Positions 1-9,958 of a stretch of DNA of 64,000 nt are shown one piece after another (the first letter of the stretch is position 1; the number at the start of each line of letters is the position of its first letter). A program made the translations under genes and the position numbers. Under the pieces are notes generated by a model, which was not told the DNA's origin, did no database searches, and saw nothing but the letters and a program-made list of their open reading frames with translations. Source of the DNA: Carettochelys insculpta (Eukaryota; Chordata; Testudines; Carettochelyidae); assembly GCF_033958435.1 (NCBI RefSeq), contig NC_134161.1, forward strand, positions 13,392,001 through 13,456,000, given 5' to 3'.

Positions 1-305
1 CTTCTCTTTACAGACAACATGCAGAGTGGCATGCAGGGATTAATTTAAAATGCATCTAAGGTAACAATGGATTGGAGAATCATGCTCCTGCATCCCAAAG
101 AAAAACCTGGACTCCCTGTAATTTAGAAAACAGGGATTTAGGAAGCCAAGTGAAGAGGGAAGAGCAGAAAGCAAGACGGATAATTACTACAGTTTGGATA
201 AGGATTTTAGCAGAGGCAGGGTTCTGGTAATAGTTCAGAGGTTACCAACGCATCTCACTGAAGCTTACAAATGGTTTGTTTAGATGAGCCTTAAACTGGA
301 TTTTA

Positions 306-577
306 GGCTATGACTATACTAGGGAGCTTACAGCAATGTAGCTGCACCAACACAACTGTGCCACTGTATGATCTCTCATGTAGCTATTCTGTGCCAACAG
401 GTGAGAGCTCTCTCATCAGCATGATTGGTCCACCTCCAACATGGTGAGGGGAGCCCTCTCACCAACAGTGCTGCTCACATCGGTGCTGATGTTGGTGTAA
501 CTTATGTCTCTCGGAGGTAGTTTACTCATGCCCCTGAGCCACCTAAGTTCTGCAACATACGCTGTAGAGTGAGAGAC
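306..577. mobile_element. Inverted-repeat DNA transposon, family A (decayed)
   Basis: Begins GGCTATGACTATACTAGGGA and runs through a body recognisable also at 23584-23820, 26645-26775 and 39581-39877 (features such as GTAGCTGCACC and GGTGTAACTTATGTC). The far end is decayed (GCTGTAGAGTG for GCTGTAGTGTAGACATAG). There is no coding capacity. It is a short non-autonomous DNA transposon typical of turtle genomes; superfamily not determined. Confidence 0.7.
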
Positions 578-724
578 TTGAGACACGTGTTTCTCTCCTG
601 GAAGGGCTGAGTTCATTGCAATAGCAGAAGCCTAAACCATGCTCTTGCTGGACACATTGGCAGGTGTTTGTTCCTTCCTGTGCACCTCAGGCAGAGGACA
701 AACATTTCTGGATAAATAATCTAA

Positions 725-1755
725 GACACAGACAAACACCTACAAGGCCTTTACCAAGAATTCTTAGAACTACAATACCCACCAGAGGAAGTGAGGAAAC
801 AGATTGACAGGTACTCAGAAGCCACCTGCTATAAGACAGACCCAACAAGGAAAATAATCAAACACCACCACAGGCCCCAGCTAAAACCTCTCCAGTGTAT
901 CATCAGCAATCCACAACCCATCCTGGACAATGATCCGTCACTCTCACAGATCTCGGGAGGCAGGCCTGTCCTCGCCTACAGACAGCCCGCCAACCTGAAA
1001 CAAATTCTCACCAGCAACTATAGACCACACCACAGTAAGTCTAACTCAGGAACCAACCCTGCAACAAACCTCAGGGCCTACTCTGCCCACATGTCTACAC
1101 CAGCAACACTGTCACAGGACCCAACCACATCAGCCACACCATAAGGGGCTCACTCACTTGAACATCTACTAATGTAATATACGCCATCATGTGCCAGCAA
1201 TGCTTCTCTGCCAAACTGGACAGTCTCTATGTAAAAGAATAAATGGACACAAATCAGATATCAGGAATGGTAACATACACAAACCTGTAGGGGAACACTT
1301 CAATCTCTCTGGACACTTTATCAGATTTAGAAGTAGCCATTCTGCAACAAAAAGCTTCAAAAACAGACTGCAAAGACAAACTGCAGAGCCGCAGATCATT
1401 TGCAAATCTGACATCAATCAATGACTGAACAAAGACTGCGAACGGCTGGCCAGCTACAAAAGCAGTTGCTCCTCTCTCAGTGTACACACCTCCATACAAG
1501 CTGCTGGAAGTGGGCCACATCCTCCCTGACTTAATTGACCTCATTAACTCTGACCTTCCTCTTGATTGGTACTCCCCTTTTTTCATGTGCCTGCATATTT
1601 ATACCTGCCTCTGGAACTTCCACACCATGCATCCGACAAAGTGGGTCTTTGCCTACGAAAGCTTATGATCCAATAACTCTGTTAGTCTAGAAGATGCCGC
1701 AGCACTTCTCGCTGTTTTTTGCAGATAGAGACCAATATGGCTACCCCCGGGACTA
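725..1755 (+). mobile_element. Penelope-like element, 3' part with GIY-YIG endonuclease remnant
   Basis: A 5'-truncated, decayed Penelope-like retroelement. Reading through breaks, 791-1144 resembles the linker after the reverse transcriptase (RPVLAYRQPANLKQ). 1190-1425 resembles the C-terminal GIY-YIG endonuclease, seen as KRINGHKSDIRNGN followed by KPVGEHFNLSGH. The frame is broken between them and the YIG part is deleted, so it cannot be active. The non-coding 3' end follows (1490-1755), with CCGACAAAGTGGG and CGAAAGCTTATG and then GTTAGTCT. This 3' end is the same type of sequence as the many short fold-back and solo copies elsewhere in the window, and it identifies their origin. Confidence 0.8.
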
Positions 1756-1762
1756 GTCTAAG

Positions 1763-1885
1763 AGGGGGAGCCATGTTAGTTTGTAGCTTCACAAGAAACA
1801 AGCAGTCCTGTAGCATCTTAAATACTAGCAGATTTATCAGATAATGAGCTTTTGCGAGTAAGACTCACTTTTACTCCAGTCTAAA
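1763..1885 (-). mobile_element. Penelope-like 3' end, inverted relative to the preceding copy
   Basis: On the minus strand this reads AAAAGTGAGTCTTACTCGC, AAAAGCTCATTATC, then the common tail with CAGGACTGCTTG and GAAGCTACAAACTAACATGG. It abuts the 3' terminus of the plus-strand copy ending at about 1755, so the two 3' ends face each other. It is decayed, about as old as its partner. Confidence 0.65.
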
Positions 1886-2175
1886 GAAACATAAGAAACG
1901 TTTCTGGGTAAGGGAAACCAACAGCTCATTAATAACCAAGGTCCATGAGTCTGTCAAGCAAAGTGAGCTTCTGCTTTAATGAGCCTCCTGGCTTCATTCT
2001 TACACAGAACTTGCTGTTTCATGAATGTCTAATTAGAGAAAGGAAAATGAACTACAGAGCTGTTTTAACTTTTAATTATCAGCCTCATTTTGACGCTGCT
2101 AATGCATGAAACAAGATTAAGGGCATCTCTACAGGCAAATTTGTGCTGGGTTAGCCAAAGTGAGATTTCACATTG

Positions 2176-2623
2176 GTCTAGTCCAGGGATTCCAAAAGGC
2201 AGTCCATGGAGCCTTTTTAGCTGGCCCATGAGGCCAGCTGCTGCAGTGGGACCAGCTTGCACTGGGCCAGCTGCCACAAAGCCTCAGAGGTTGGGCCGTG
2301 GAGCAGCTGCTGGCCCTGGGAGGGCAGCGGTAGAGGAGTTTGGGGCTGCAAGGGGGCTTAAGCCTGGGAATGGGCAGGGGACAGTTTAAGGCTGTGGAGG
2401 GTTTAAGGCTGAGGGCAGGGGCAGTTTGGGGCTGCCAGGGGTCTTAGGCTGGGGCTGTGGGGGACTCAAGGGGGGTCTGGGGGCATGGGGCCGGTTTGGC
2501 ACTGCAAGGGGTTTAAGCTGGGGGGTGGTGGTTTGGGGATATTTTTTGTTTGCCCCCCCCTGGAACACACAAACGTTGCTGTGTGTTCCACAGTGACAAA
2601 GGTTTGGACACCCCTGGTTTAGT
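2176..2623. mobile_element. hAT-type non-autonomous DNA transposon with target duplication
   Basis: The element at 2184-2615 begins CAGGGATTCCAAA and ends TTTGGACACCCCTG, a near match to an inverted terminal repeat. It is flanked by GTCTAGTC (2176-2183) and GTTTAGTT (2616-2623), 6 of 8 identical, as expected for an aged 8-bp hAT target duplication. The interior is G-rich with iterated GGGGCTG/GTTTAAGGCTG units and has no transposase. Confidence 0.75.
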
Positions 2624-3537
2624 TAAAAAGGAACAGGACGCTCTTCAGCTGATATAACCACGATTATATTGATTCCACTTAAAACAATTTGGAACAGATT
2701 TAAAATAGTGACTTTTTTTTGTTCTGTTTCATCAAAATAAAAGTATCTACACACCATGTTTTGCACTGATTTAACTATATGGGTTTAAAACAGGTTTACA
2801 TTGAATTATTGAAAATTCAATGAGTATTCAAGGCCTGAGAGAGAGAGAGAGAAGGACATACAGAACAGCAAGAAAATCCCTGACAACAGCAATAGCTGTC
2901 TAACTGCCCTCTAGTTCTCAAGATTGATATTTGAAATTAAGGCAGCTTCTCCCAACCATCCCATGCTAAATTAAATTTAATTAAAATGTTTTCAATCTGG
3001 GACAAAAAGTAACTGTGTTGTTCTTAACCAGAAATAGAAAAATTAGATTCCATGTGCAGACTGTAAGCTTCAAAAATCACAGGAAAATTTGGTGAGGCAA
3101 GAGACCTCTTTAGTTTACAGAGTTGCAGTACACCAACAACTAATGACATTCATATATGGGTGGGGCAAAGGGGAAGAGAAAGACAGAGCTAGAAGGCCTA
3201 AAGCTGCTGCAGTACTAGCTACAGTAAAACCCTTTCATATCCACCACCCCAGGACCAGGAGGTTGACAGATAGTCAAATATTCTGGAAAACAGAGATGTA
3301 TATCTAGCAATGCATAACACTGAAGAAAAACAAGATTAGATATTAAGAAACAAACAAAAAGGTATGCAGAGTACTTTATTTACCAATGACAGTGGTATTG
3401 TACACTGTAAACTTATACTGTATTTGCAGATTTATTTGTATCTACTTCCACTATACTGTACTTAGGGAAAATGTGACTAAAATTTCCTTATGGTTAAAAT
3501 TGCTTACAGTGCATTTTGAGAATACAGTTTACTGAAA
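2624..3537. other. PRDM10 intron, no gene recognised
   Basis: AT-rich intronic DNA. It contains a short (GA)n run at about 2837-2852. No exon matching the missing PRDM10 parts, no RNA gene and no clear repeat boundary was found. Confidence 0.5.
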
Positions 3538-4234
3538 GGCTACGTCTACACTAGCACACTAGGTCGAAGTAGCCTATTTCGACGTGAGAACATCGAAATA
3601 GGCTACTTCGATGCGTATCGTCTACATGTCCTCCAGGGCTGGTGCCATCGACGTTCAATGTCGAAGTAGCGATGGAGAACGATGAAAGGAGCCGCCCCGG
3701 AAGGAAATGCAGAGCATCCACACACACAAGCGCTCCCCATTGAAATAAGGGGCCAGCAAAGCCCCAAGCCGCTCCCTTAAAGGGCCCCTCCCAGACACAC
3801 ACAGCCTGCACAGCACGAGATCCACAGAGCCAACAACCAGTTGCAGACCCCACGCACGCAGCATGGACCCCCAGCTGCAGCAGTAGCAGCAGCAGCAGTC
3901 AGAAGCCCTGGGCTAAGGGCTGCTGCATGCGGCTACCACAGAGCCCCGCAGGGGCTGGACAGAGCGTCTCTCAACCCCTCAGCTGATGGCTGCCATGGAG
4001 GACCCCGCTATTTCGACGTAGTGGGACGCGGATTGTCCACACACGCCATACTTCGACGTTGAACGTTGAAGTAGGGCACTATTGCCATCTTTGGATAGGA
4101 ATAGCGATTTCAACGTCTTGCCGCCTAACGTCGATTTCAATGTCGAAATAACACATGGTGCACGTAGACGCGACGCATGCTATTTCGACGTTGTGCCAGC
4201 TACTTCGAAGTAGCCGGCTAGTGTAGATGCACCC
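3538..4234. mobile_element. Long inverted-repeat element, family C (TTCGAAGTAG type)
   Basis: The termini GGCTACGTCTACACTAGC and GCTAGTGTAGATGCACCC are inverted copies. Sub-terminal regions hold repeated TCGAAGTAG/CTACTTCGA and TTTCGACGT blocks, and the middle is GC-rich with a CAGCAG run (about 3870-3900). A related 712-bp copy in opposite orientation lies at 51487-52198. Open frames inside the element (for example 3841-4062) are not conserved genes. The direct TSD is uncertain (AAA on both sides is possible). Superfamily unknown; PIF/Harbinger is one possibility. Confidence 0.8.
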
Positions 4235-4359
4235 AAAGAGTTTACTGTATAGTCAATGGCGTACAAGCCAAGATGACTGCTAGGAGTATACTATTAGAAA
4301 GAGAAGGAGAGATCATTTGTATACATTTATTTTAAGCTTCCTTACAAAGGGTAGGTCAT

Positions 4360-4690
4360 TACAGTACAGTTATTTCAAAATAACGCCATTATTTTGCATC
4401 TACGTACCGCAACCAGTATTTCAAAATAATTTCAAAATAGCAGTTGGCTTATTTCCAAAATTGGTAAACCTCGTTCCATGAGGAACAGTGCCTACTTTGA
4501 AACAGCTCTTTCAAAACAGGAGCTGTGTAGATAGGGAATAGAACCTATTTTGAAATAAGGCATTGTGTGTCCAATGACTCTGTTTCGAAATAGCTGCGGG
4601 CTATTTTTGTGTCCAACAGCCTTATTTTGAAATAAGCTATTGCAGAATAGGGTATTTTGGGATAAGGCTGATGTGTAGACATACCCTTAG
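4360..4690. mobile_element. Inverted-repeat element, family E (TTTCAAAATA type)
   Basis: Made of many blocks of ATTTCAAAATA and TTATTTTGAAATAAG, ending GGCTGATGTGTAGACATACCC. The right end matches the shared GTGTAGACATAGCCC terminus of the other inverted-repeat families. There is no coding capacity. A fragment of the same type lies at 16275-16320. Confidence 0.65.
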
Positions 4691-4907
4691 GGTCTGATCC
4701 AAAGCCCATAGAAATGAACGACAGTCTTTCTCCTTACTTCAGTGGGTGGTGGATCAGGCCCCTATATGCTTTAGCTAGCTAAAATCATTAAGAAAGTGCA
4801 ATTCAGATGGGAACAAAACCGAATTGAGTATTTAGGATATTTTGTACAATTCAATTCACTTTCTTTCCCAATATAAAGTGGGGTCATGAGTGTGAGGAAT
4901 CTCATAC
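4686..4907. other. PRDM10 intron with a short interspersed-repeat fragment
   Basis: 4686-4765 carries GGTCTGATCCAAAGCCCAT and TGGTGGATCAGGCCC, a self-complementary repeat related to DNA at 10990-11046. The rest up to the splice donor at 4907 is unremarkable intron. Confidence 0.45.
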
Positions 4908-5111
4908 CTTCAGTTCCTGTTTGGGCTCCACATTCTTAATTGTTGTATAATAAATATGGTGGCCATACTGGTATGCCACCAGGTTCTGCTCCAGGTGGTT
5001 CTGGGCTGGACGCACAAACATCATCCAATTACAAAGCGCCTCACTGGAGAGCTCAAACCACAGGTCCTCTTGTAAATCTCTGTCTTTTCTGTCACCCTTC
5101 TCAAGAGACAC
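4908..5111 (-). CDS. PRDM10: PRDM10 coding exon 7: C-terminal half of the PR/SET domain
   Basis: 68 codons (deduced residues 301-368), phase 0 at both ends. The acceptor GGCTCAG is at 5112 and beyond, and the donor AAG|GTATGAG is at 4907. The protein runs from VSLEKGDRK to PKQELK. It includes [17 protein letters not shown] and [13 protein letters not shown], the PR-domain core shared by PRDM proteins. The next residues, normally VWY, would come from an exon outside the window, so the PR domain is incomplete here. It is almost identical to mammalian PRDM10 and clearly under constraint. PR domains are SET-related; methyltransferase activity of PRDM10 is not something the sequence can settle. 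Confidence 0.95.
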
Positions 5112-6035
5112 CTGAGCCAAAAAGCAAAATGCACAAGGGTAGTCAACATTCCACAGTGATCACAAAATACAAAGCCTTTAAAAATCTCTTATGAGAACTA
5201 CAGCTTCTCCATGAGGGAGGTAATGCAGCCAGAGCAGAGATGTTCACTTTGCCCACAGGATTCTGGCAACAGATGGAACTTAAGAAAACACTTAAGAAGA
5301 GATATGATGGGATCTAGGATCATCAGGGACATGCATAGACAGTGAAGCCACCATGGATGGTGACTGGAAGCTGTATGTTCATTGCACTGACCATATTTCT
5401 CTACCTGATGTACCACTACAAATGGGCCATGGCAGCTGGAAATGGAAAAGACCTAACATATTAGGTTGTATGGACCAGTGATCCTCAGTCTGTGCTTCTG
5501 CAGATTCTCAAAGCTCTTTGTGGTCTTGCCTCCACTGAATACAAGCGTATGCCCTATGTGCAAATCAGTAAGCAAATAGATCAGAGCCATTCAATGCATC
5601 CTCTTCTAGCCAAACAGACATGAAAAGGGGAGAAAATCCCTTTCCATGTAGAAGATTGGGGAAGAAGAGGCAGAAAGAGAAAATGTTGCAACTCAAGTCG
5701 CAGCATACCCAAAGGCAATGGCTGCAAAATGTTCTGAGATGGAGTTGCAAGGTTTGTGCCCATAATGTACTAAGAGTGAATCACAGCACTCAGTGCCATG
5801 AGAGAGAAACATCACAGCATAATGGGATCAGGATCTGCACCTTTACTATTTTGTGGCTCCTGGCACTACCCTGGAGGACAAAGTAGCACTCTGGCTGCAT
5901 GAGCTAGGGAACAGTTATGCTGCAGTGAGATGAAAGTGTCAGGAGAACAGCTCTAATAAAGTCAGAACAACAGATTCTAGGGCAGAAAAACAAGGAGCAG
6001 TAAGGTCTCTCTCTTGCTCTCACACACACAGTTAC
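5112..6035. other. PRDM10 intron between coding exons 6 and 7
   Basis: 924 bp. No repeat boundary or RNA gene was recognised. Open frames here have no recognisable product. Confidence 0.6.
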
Positions 6036-6277
6036 CTTTAAATGGATGTAGCAGTCTTTCAGTTCAGTTTGTCTGACCAATGGTCCCTCCACGGGGCCAA
6101 ACTGTGTGCGTTTGGGAATGCGTCTTTTGGAGAACACTCCCCCCAAGAACCGGTCTATATAGAGAACCAGTGGGAGGCTGGCTCTTGCTCTGGTAAGCAC
6201 CGGCCGGTTTGGGATTGGGTGCAAGGGTCCATGTTTCGGACACACCGAGGGATGTGCGTTATTACATTCTTCACACC
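6036..6277 (-). CDS. PRDM10: PRDM10 coding exon 6: zinc knuckle and N-terminal half of the PR/SET domain
   Basis: 242 nt: two bases complete the split Trp codon (residue 220), then 80 codons (221-300). The acceptor TGTTGCAG is at 6278 and beyond, and the donor AAG|GTAACT is at 6035. It starts [16 protein letters not shown], a C-x2-C-x7-C-x2-H zinc knuckle like the one that precedes the PR domain in PRDM9 and relatives. The PR domain follows, with [20 protein letters not shown] and [11 protein letters not shown]. Conservation with mammalian PRDM10 is very high. Translation past the donor gives an open run that is intron, not protein. Confidence 0.95.
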
Positions 6278-6703
6278 CTGCAACACACAGAGAGGACGTG
6301 AACAATGGACATGAATTCCCATGCACTGGCATAAAGAAAGGCCCTTACACACAAGATGTGATATTCCTTTAAGCGTCTCTGACCTGAATATTTGACAGAA
6401 ATTACTGTAGGTAACACAACACTCAAGCCAATAGTCGGTTTATGCTTTAAGAAGGTTGCCATCTTAAAATGAAATAGCGAACAGTGCACTCACTCCTTAA
6501 AAGATTCTCAGAGACTCCAGTTAGGGGAGAATGCAGCTGTCCACCATCAAAATCAGCCAGGCTGGTGTGAGTGTATATGGTTCAGATGCAATCCACGATG
6601 TTGGCTATGATTTCAAAATCCCTGCATGGTCTTCGACTCTACTTCCCAAATGGCTGGGGAAGGGTGGAGGGGCAATAAATTCAAAGCTTCCTCTTCTACT
6701 TAC

Positions 6704-6923
6704 ACAGATCGTGAGGATCAAAGGGTCGAGGTGGATCTGGGTCCCATTCATCCAAGTCGGTGTCTTCCCCATCTTCGTCTTCATCTTCATCATCATCGTC
6801 ATCCTCATCATCTTCCTCTTTTGTTTCCATCCTACCCATTGGGTTCTGCAGAGGCGCTAAAGGATCAGAACCATCCACTGCCTCCATAGGAGGTAATACT
6901 TGGTTATGCCCTGGTAATGATGC
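6704..6923 (-). CDS. PRDM10: PRDM10 coding exon 5: acidic linker
   Basis: 73 codons plus the first base of the Trp codon (deduced residues 147-219). Acceptor TTTCCTCAG, donor CTGT|GTAAGT, phase 1 at the 3' end. The protein has [20 protein letters not shown], then an almost pure Asp/Glu run of about 20 residues ([19 protein letters not shown]), then [14 protein letters not shown] leading into the zinc knuckle. The acidic run is encoded by an imperfect GAT/GAG/GAC triplet array at about 6768-6815 and is probably variable in length between species. Confidence 0.94.
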
Positions 6924-8025
6924 CTGAGGAAAGAATTCACATCACAGAGTTAGATGTCTCTCCTAACTAAAGGGGATCAAAGATCACAACTAGATCATCA
7001 CTTCTATCACAAAGGAAAGTAACCAAGATTATTTCTAGTCTACTCTTCGCCTCTTTATTTTCTTTGGTAACCAGAGAATGAGGGAGAAAAACCATCATGT
7101 GTATAGGGCTGCTGAGACTATGTGCTCTGGAATGCTTCATTATACTGAGAACTCTGCTGGGTAGGTGGTTTGTGAAAACATCTACCCAGCTTCATAAAAT
7201 AGTGCCATTTCAGGAGGATGCACCAATGAAAGGAGAATTTTGGATCTTCCCAGTGAGTCTTAGCAAATAAACAAGTCCCATTCCCTATCCATGCTTGAAG
7301 AAAGTACCTTGGGTCTCCACGATCTGTTTTAATCTATAAAATATACTCATTCAATGCTCTGGCAAATGGTCTCCCTCCTACCACAAAAGCAAATGAAAAA
7401 AACCTCTTGCATACACACAGCAACAAAGTTCAGATCTCTCTCTCTCACCCAGATACAAAGACAGAATTCAATGAGGCAGCAGATAATTAAGATCTAAAAC
7501 CCTAACAACGCAAGACAAGGAGGCTGGTTCTAAACAGCTAAAGGGGACTTGGTTTTAGTTCTGATTTTAACACAGATTTTCCTTCTCTTCTCCCACACAG
7601 AAAGCAGAGGTAAATTCTATACAATGTACAATAATATCCTAGCTCCAAAAGAGTTATATCATAGAAAGATTATATATTGTAAAATCTGTCTTATTAAACT
7701 ACCAAAAAGAGACCAATAGACACTGGTCATATACAATAATAGGGATTACTGAATTTTATATTCAAAGTCTTGAGAGAATATTTTAAAATGATTGCTTCAG
7801 TTACAACAATCCCTAGAGCATGTTTCAATGACACATTAAACAAATATCCCTCACTCTCTCAAAAAAAGCTCCACATTGCACGATAAGACTGTAGAATGCT
7901 ATAAATGCCTTCACTAAAACATTTTTTTATATTATTTCCCATGTCATATTTAATTATCTATTTCCACAGAGCAGTGAAATCAGAAAACCTCTACATTTAA
8001 AAGAAATGGGGTCCTGAAAACTTAC
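6924..8025. other. PRDM10 intron between coding exons 4 and 5
   Basis: About 1.1 kb of AT-rich intron. Nothing recognisable was found in it. Confidence 0.6.
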
Positions 8026-8145
8026 TCTGTCTGCTTGTGGACCCTGCTCCAGAGCCATTTGCTGTGGGGTTTCGGCAACGTTGCCGAGCACGGAGAGATT
8101 GGTGGGATTCATGCTCTGAGCAGCAGCAGGCAAGAGCACAGTTAC
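8026..8145 (-). CDS. PRDM10: PRDM10 coding exon 4: 40-residue linker exon
   Basis: 120 nt, 40 codons (deduced residues 107-146), phase 0 on both sides. Acceptor GGTTTTAG, donor AGA|GTAAGT. The protein has VLLPAAAQSMNPTNLSVLG, then AETPQQMALEQGPQADR: Ala, Gln and Asn rich with no folded domain expected. Skipping it would keep the frame, so it can act as a cassette exon. The large fold-back insertion at 8482-8944 lies 337 bp upstream in the transcript, in the intron just before this exon. Confidence 0.88.
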
Positions 8146-8471
8146 CTAAAACCATAGGCACTCATTTTAGCAGAGCATCATTTTTCTATCAGTCACTTAC
8201 ACACAGGCAGTGTCCCTGCATGCAAAGCTTCTTGGAGCACTTCAAGGCAGAATTCTAAAGGTGTTTTTGGTAGAGATGATGAGCCTGAACCAAGCACCTG
8301 GACCCAAGCATTCCTGAATGTGAGGAAAAGGGTTCTGGATCATTAACACTGCACTGGTGCTAGTGTTGCCTACAACTATATTAGAAGTCTTTCAACTGAG
8401 ACACAAACCCTCATCCATCTGTAGAGAATTAAATTTAAATTTCTGTGAGAATTAAATGATTATCAAAAAAC

Positions 8472-8954
8472 AGACCACAAGATCAAAACAAAAAGCAGTC
8501 AAGTAGCACTTTAAAGACTAGCAAAATAGTTTATTAGGTGAGCTTTCGTGGGACAGACCCACTTCTTCAGACCATAGCCAGACCAGAACAGACTCAATAT
8601 TTAAGACACAGAGAACCAAAAACAGTAAGCAAGGAGGACAAATCAGAAAAAGATAATCAAGGTGAGCAAATCAGAGAGTGGAGGGGTGGGGGGGGGGGAA
8701 GATCAAGAATTAGTCTCTGATTTGCTCACCTTGATTATCTTTTTCTGATTTGTCCTCCTTGCTTACTGTTTTTGGTTCTCTGTGTCTTAAATATTGAGTC
8801 TGTTCTGGTCTGGCTATGGTCTGAAGAAGTGGGTCTGTCCCACAAAAGCTCACCTAATAAACTATTTTGCTAGTCTTTAAAGTGCTACTTGACTGCTTTT
8901 TGTTTTGATAGCATATAGACTAGCACGGCTTCCTCTCTGTTACTAGACCACAAG
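8472..8954. mobile_element. Fold-back (inverted dimer) Penelope-like 3'-end insertion with perfect 10-bp TSD
   Basis: The arms at 8482-8677 and 8714-8909 are reverse complements over 196 bp with one mismatch (8547 C against 8844 A, a CpG to TpG change). The 36-bp spacer 8678-8713 contains a G run. The right-hand copy (8713-8944, plus strand) is complete to its terminal GGCTTCCTCTCTGTTACT; the left-hand copy (minus strand) lacks those last 35 bp. AGACCACAAG at 8472-8481 and again at 8945-8954 flanks the whole structure, so the dimer entered as one unit. Each arm carries CTGAAGA, a GTGGG/CCCAC hairpin and GAAA (AAAA in the right arm). It lies in PRDM10 intron 4. Confidence 0.92.
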
Positions 8955-9728
8955 GTGTGCAGTCAACAATAGAAAAGGAGAAACTCACTCAAATATATAT
9001 ATGGAGAAGATACATATGTTTTCTAGTACTGGTTCTGCTCTAAAAGAAATAATACTAGAACCACACAGGCTTTGCTATGGGCAAAAGTAGGCACAACAGA
9101 ACGGATATATTGCCAGTTTATTAAATAGCTGTAAATTAGTGCAATTCCCCGTAAGGCTGCAAACTGTTCTCTCAGGGAACAGACAAAAAACCATCAAAAC
9201 GTACATGGATATTTAAGTTCCTAGTTTCCTGGAGCTTGTTGTTGTTTTAATTAATCTAATTTATAAAATTGCTTTAAAATTACAGCTGCAAAGAACAGTG
9301 TGGAAATGACCAGGATGCTCCCAACTAGACAACTGAAATTAACTATCTGCTGTTGACATTTCCTGGTGCCAAATAGCAATGCAATAGGCAGCACTATTCA
9401 GCAGTATCACTCCAGACCTGCCAGCAATGAGGATTTCACGCAAAGCTTGTGTCTGTGCATATAGCACCTCCATCTGTATCACACTGCAAACAAATTGTTA
9501 CTCTTATCTCTATTACATGCATTGCAAGGAATCAACATTACAAAAAGAATCTTGGAACAGGTTTTTGAAATGAAGTTCTTCCAAAAGACAGGAGAAGCCT
9601 TCATTATAATTTTAAATGCTATGATTATTTCAGAGATTTCAAATTCAACACATTAACACGTGGTTTGAAACAAGGATGCAAATTTTCTGGGACATTATAG
9701 GGGCTCTTTGGCATACTTGGCTTAATCT

Positions 9729-9958
9729 AATTCTTGACTTCCCCCCCTAGCCCCTCTGCTCTCTGATTTGCTCACCTTGATAATTTTTTTCTGATTTGGC
9801 CTCCTTGATTACTGTTTTTGGTTCTCTGTGCCTTAAATATTGAGTCTGTTCTGGTATGGCTATGGTCTGAAGAAGTGGGTCTGTCCCATGAAAGCTCACC
9901 TAATAAATTATTTTGTTAGTCTTTAAAGTGCTACTTGACTGCTGTTTTGTTTTGACAG
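9729..9958 (+). mobile_element. Solo Penelope-like 3' end
   Basis: Matches the right-hand copy of the fold-back at 8713-8944 from its start (TTCTTGACTTCCCCCC) to TTGTTTTGACAGG, with about 7 percent differences by eye. It is therefore an older single copy. It lacks the terminal ACTAGCACGGCT segment. The core reads CTGAAGAAGTGGG and CCCATGAAAGC. Confidence 0.82.

Noticed and set aside
1..4907. Search for the next PRDM10 exons (end of PR domain, zinc fingers)
   Set aside because: No frame encoding the VWY PR-domain end or C2H2 fingers was found, so these exons must be left of the window.
5904..6332. 142-codon open frame as a stand-alone gene
   Set aside because: Its central part is PRDM10 exon 6036-6277; both ends are read-through into introns past good splice sites.
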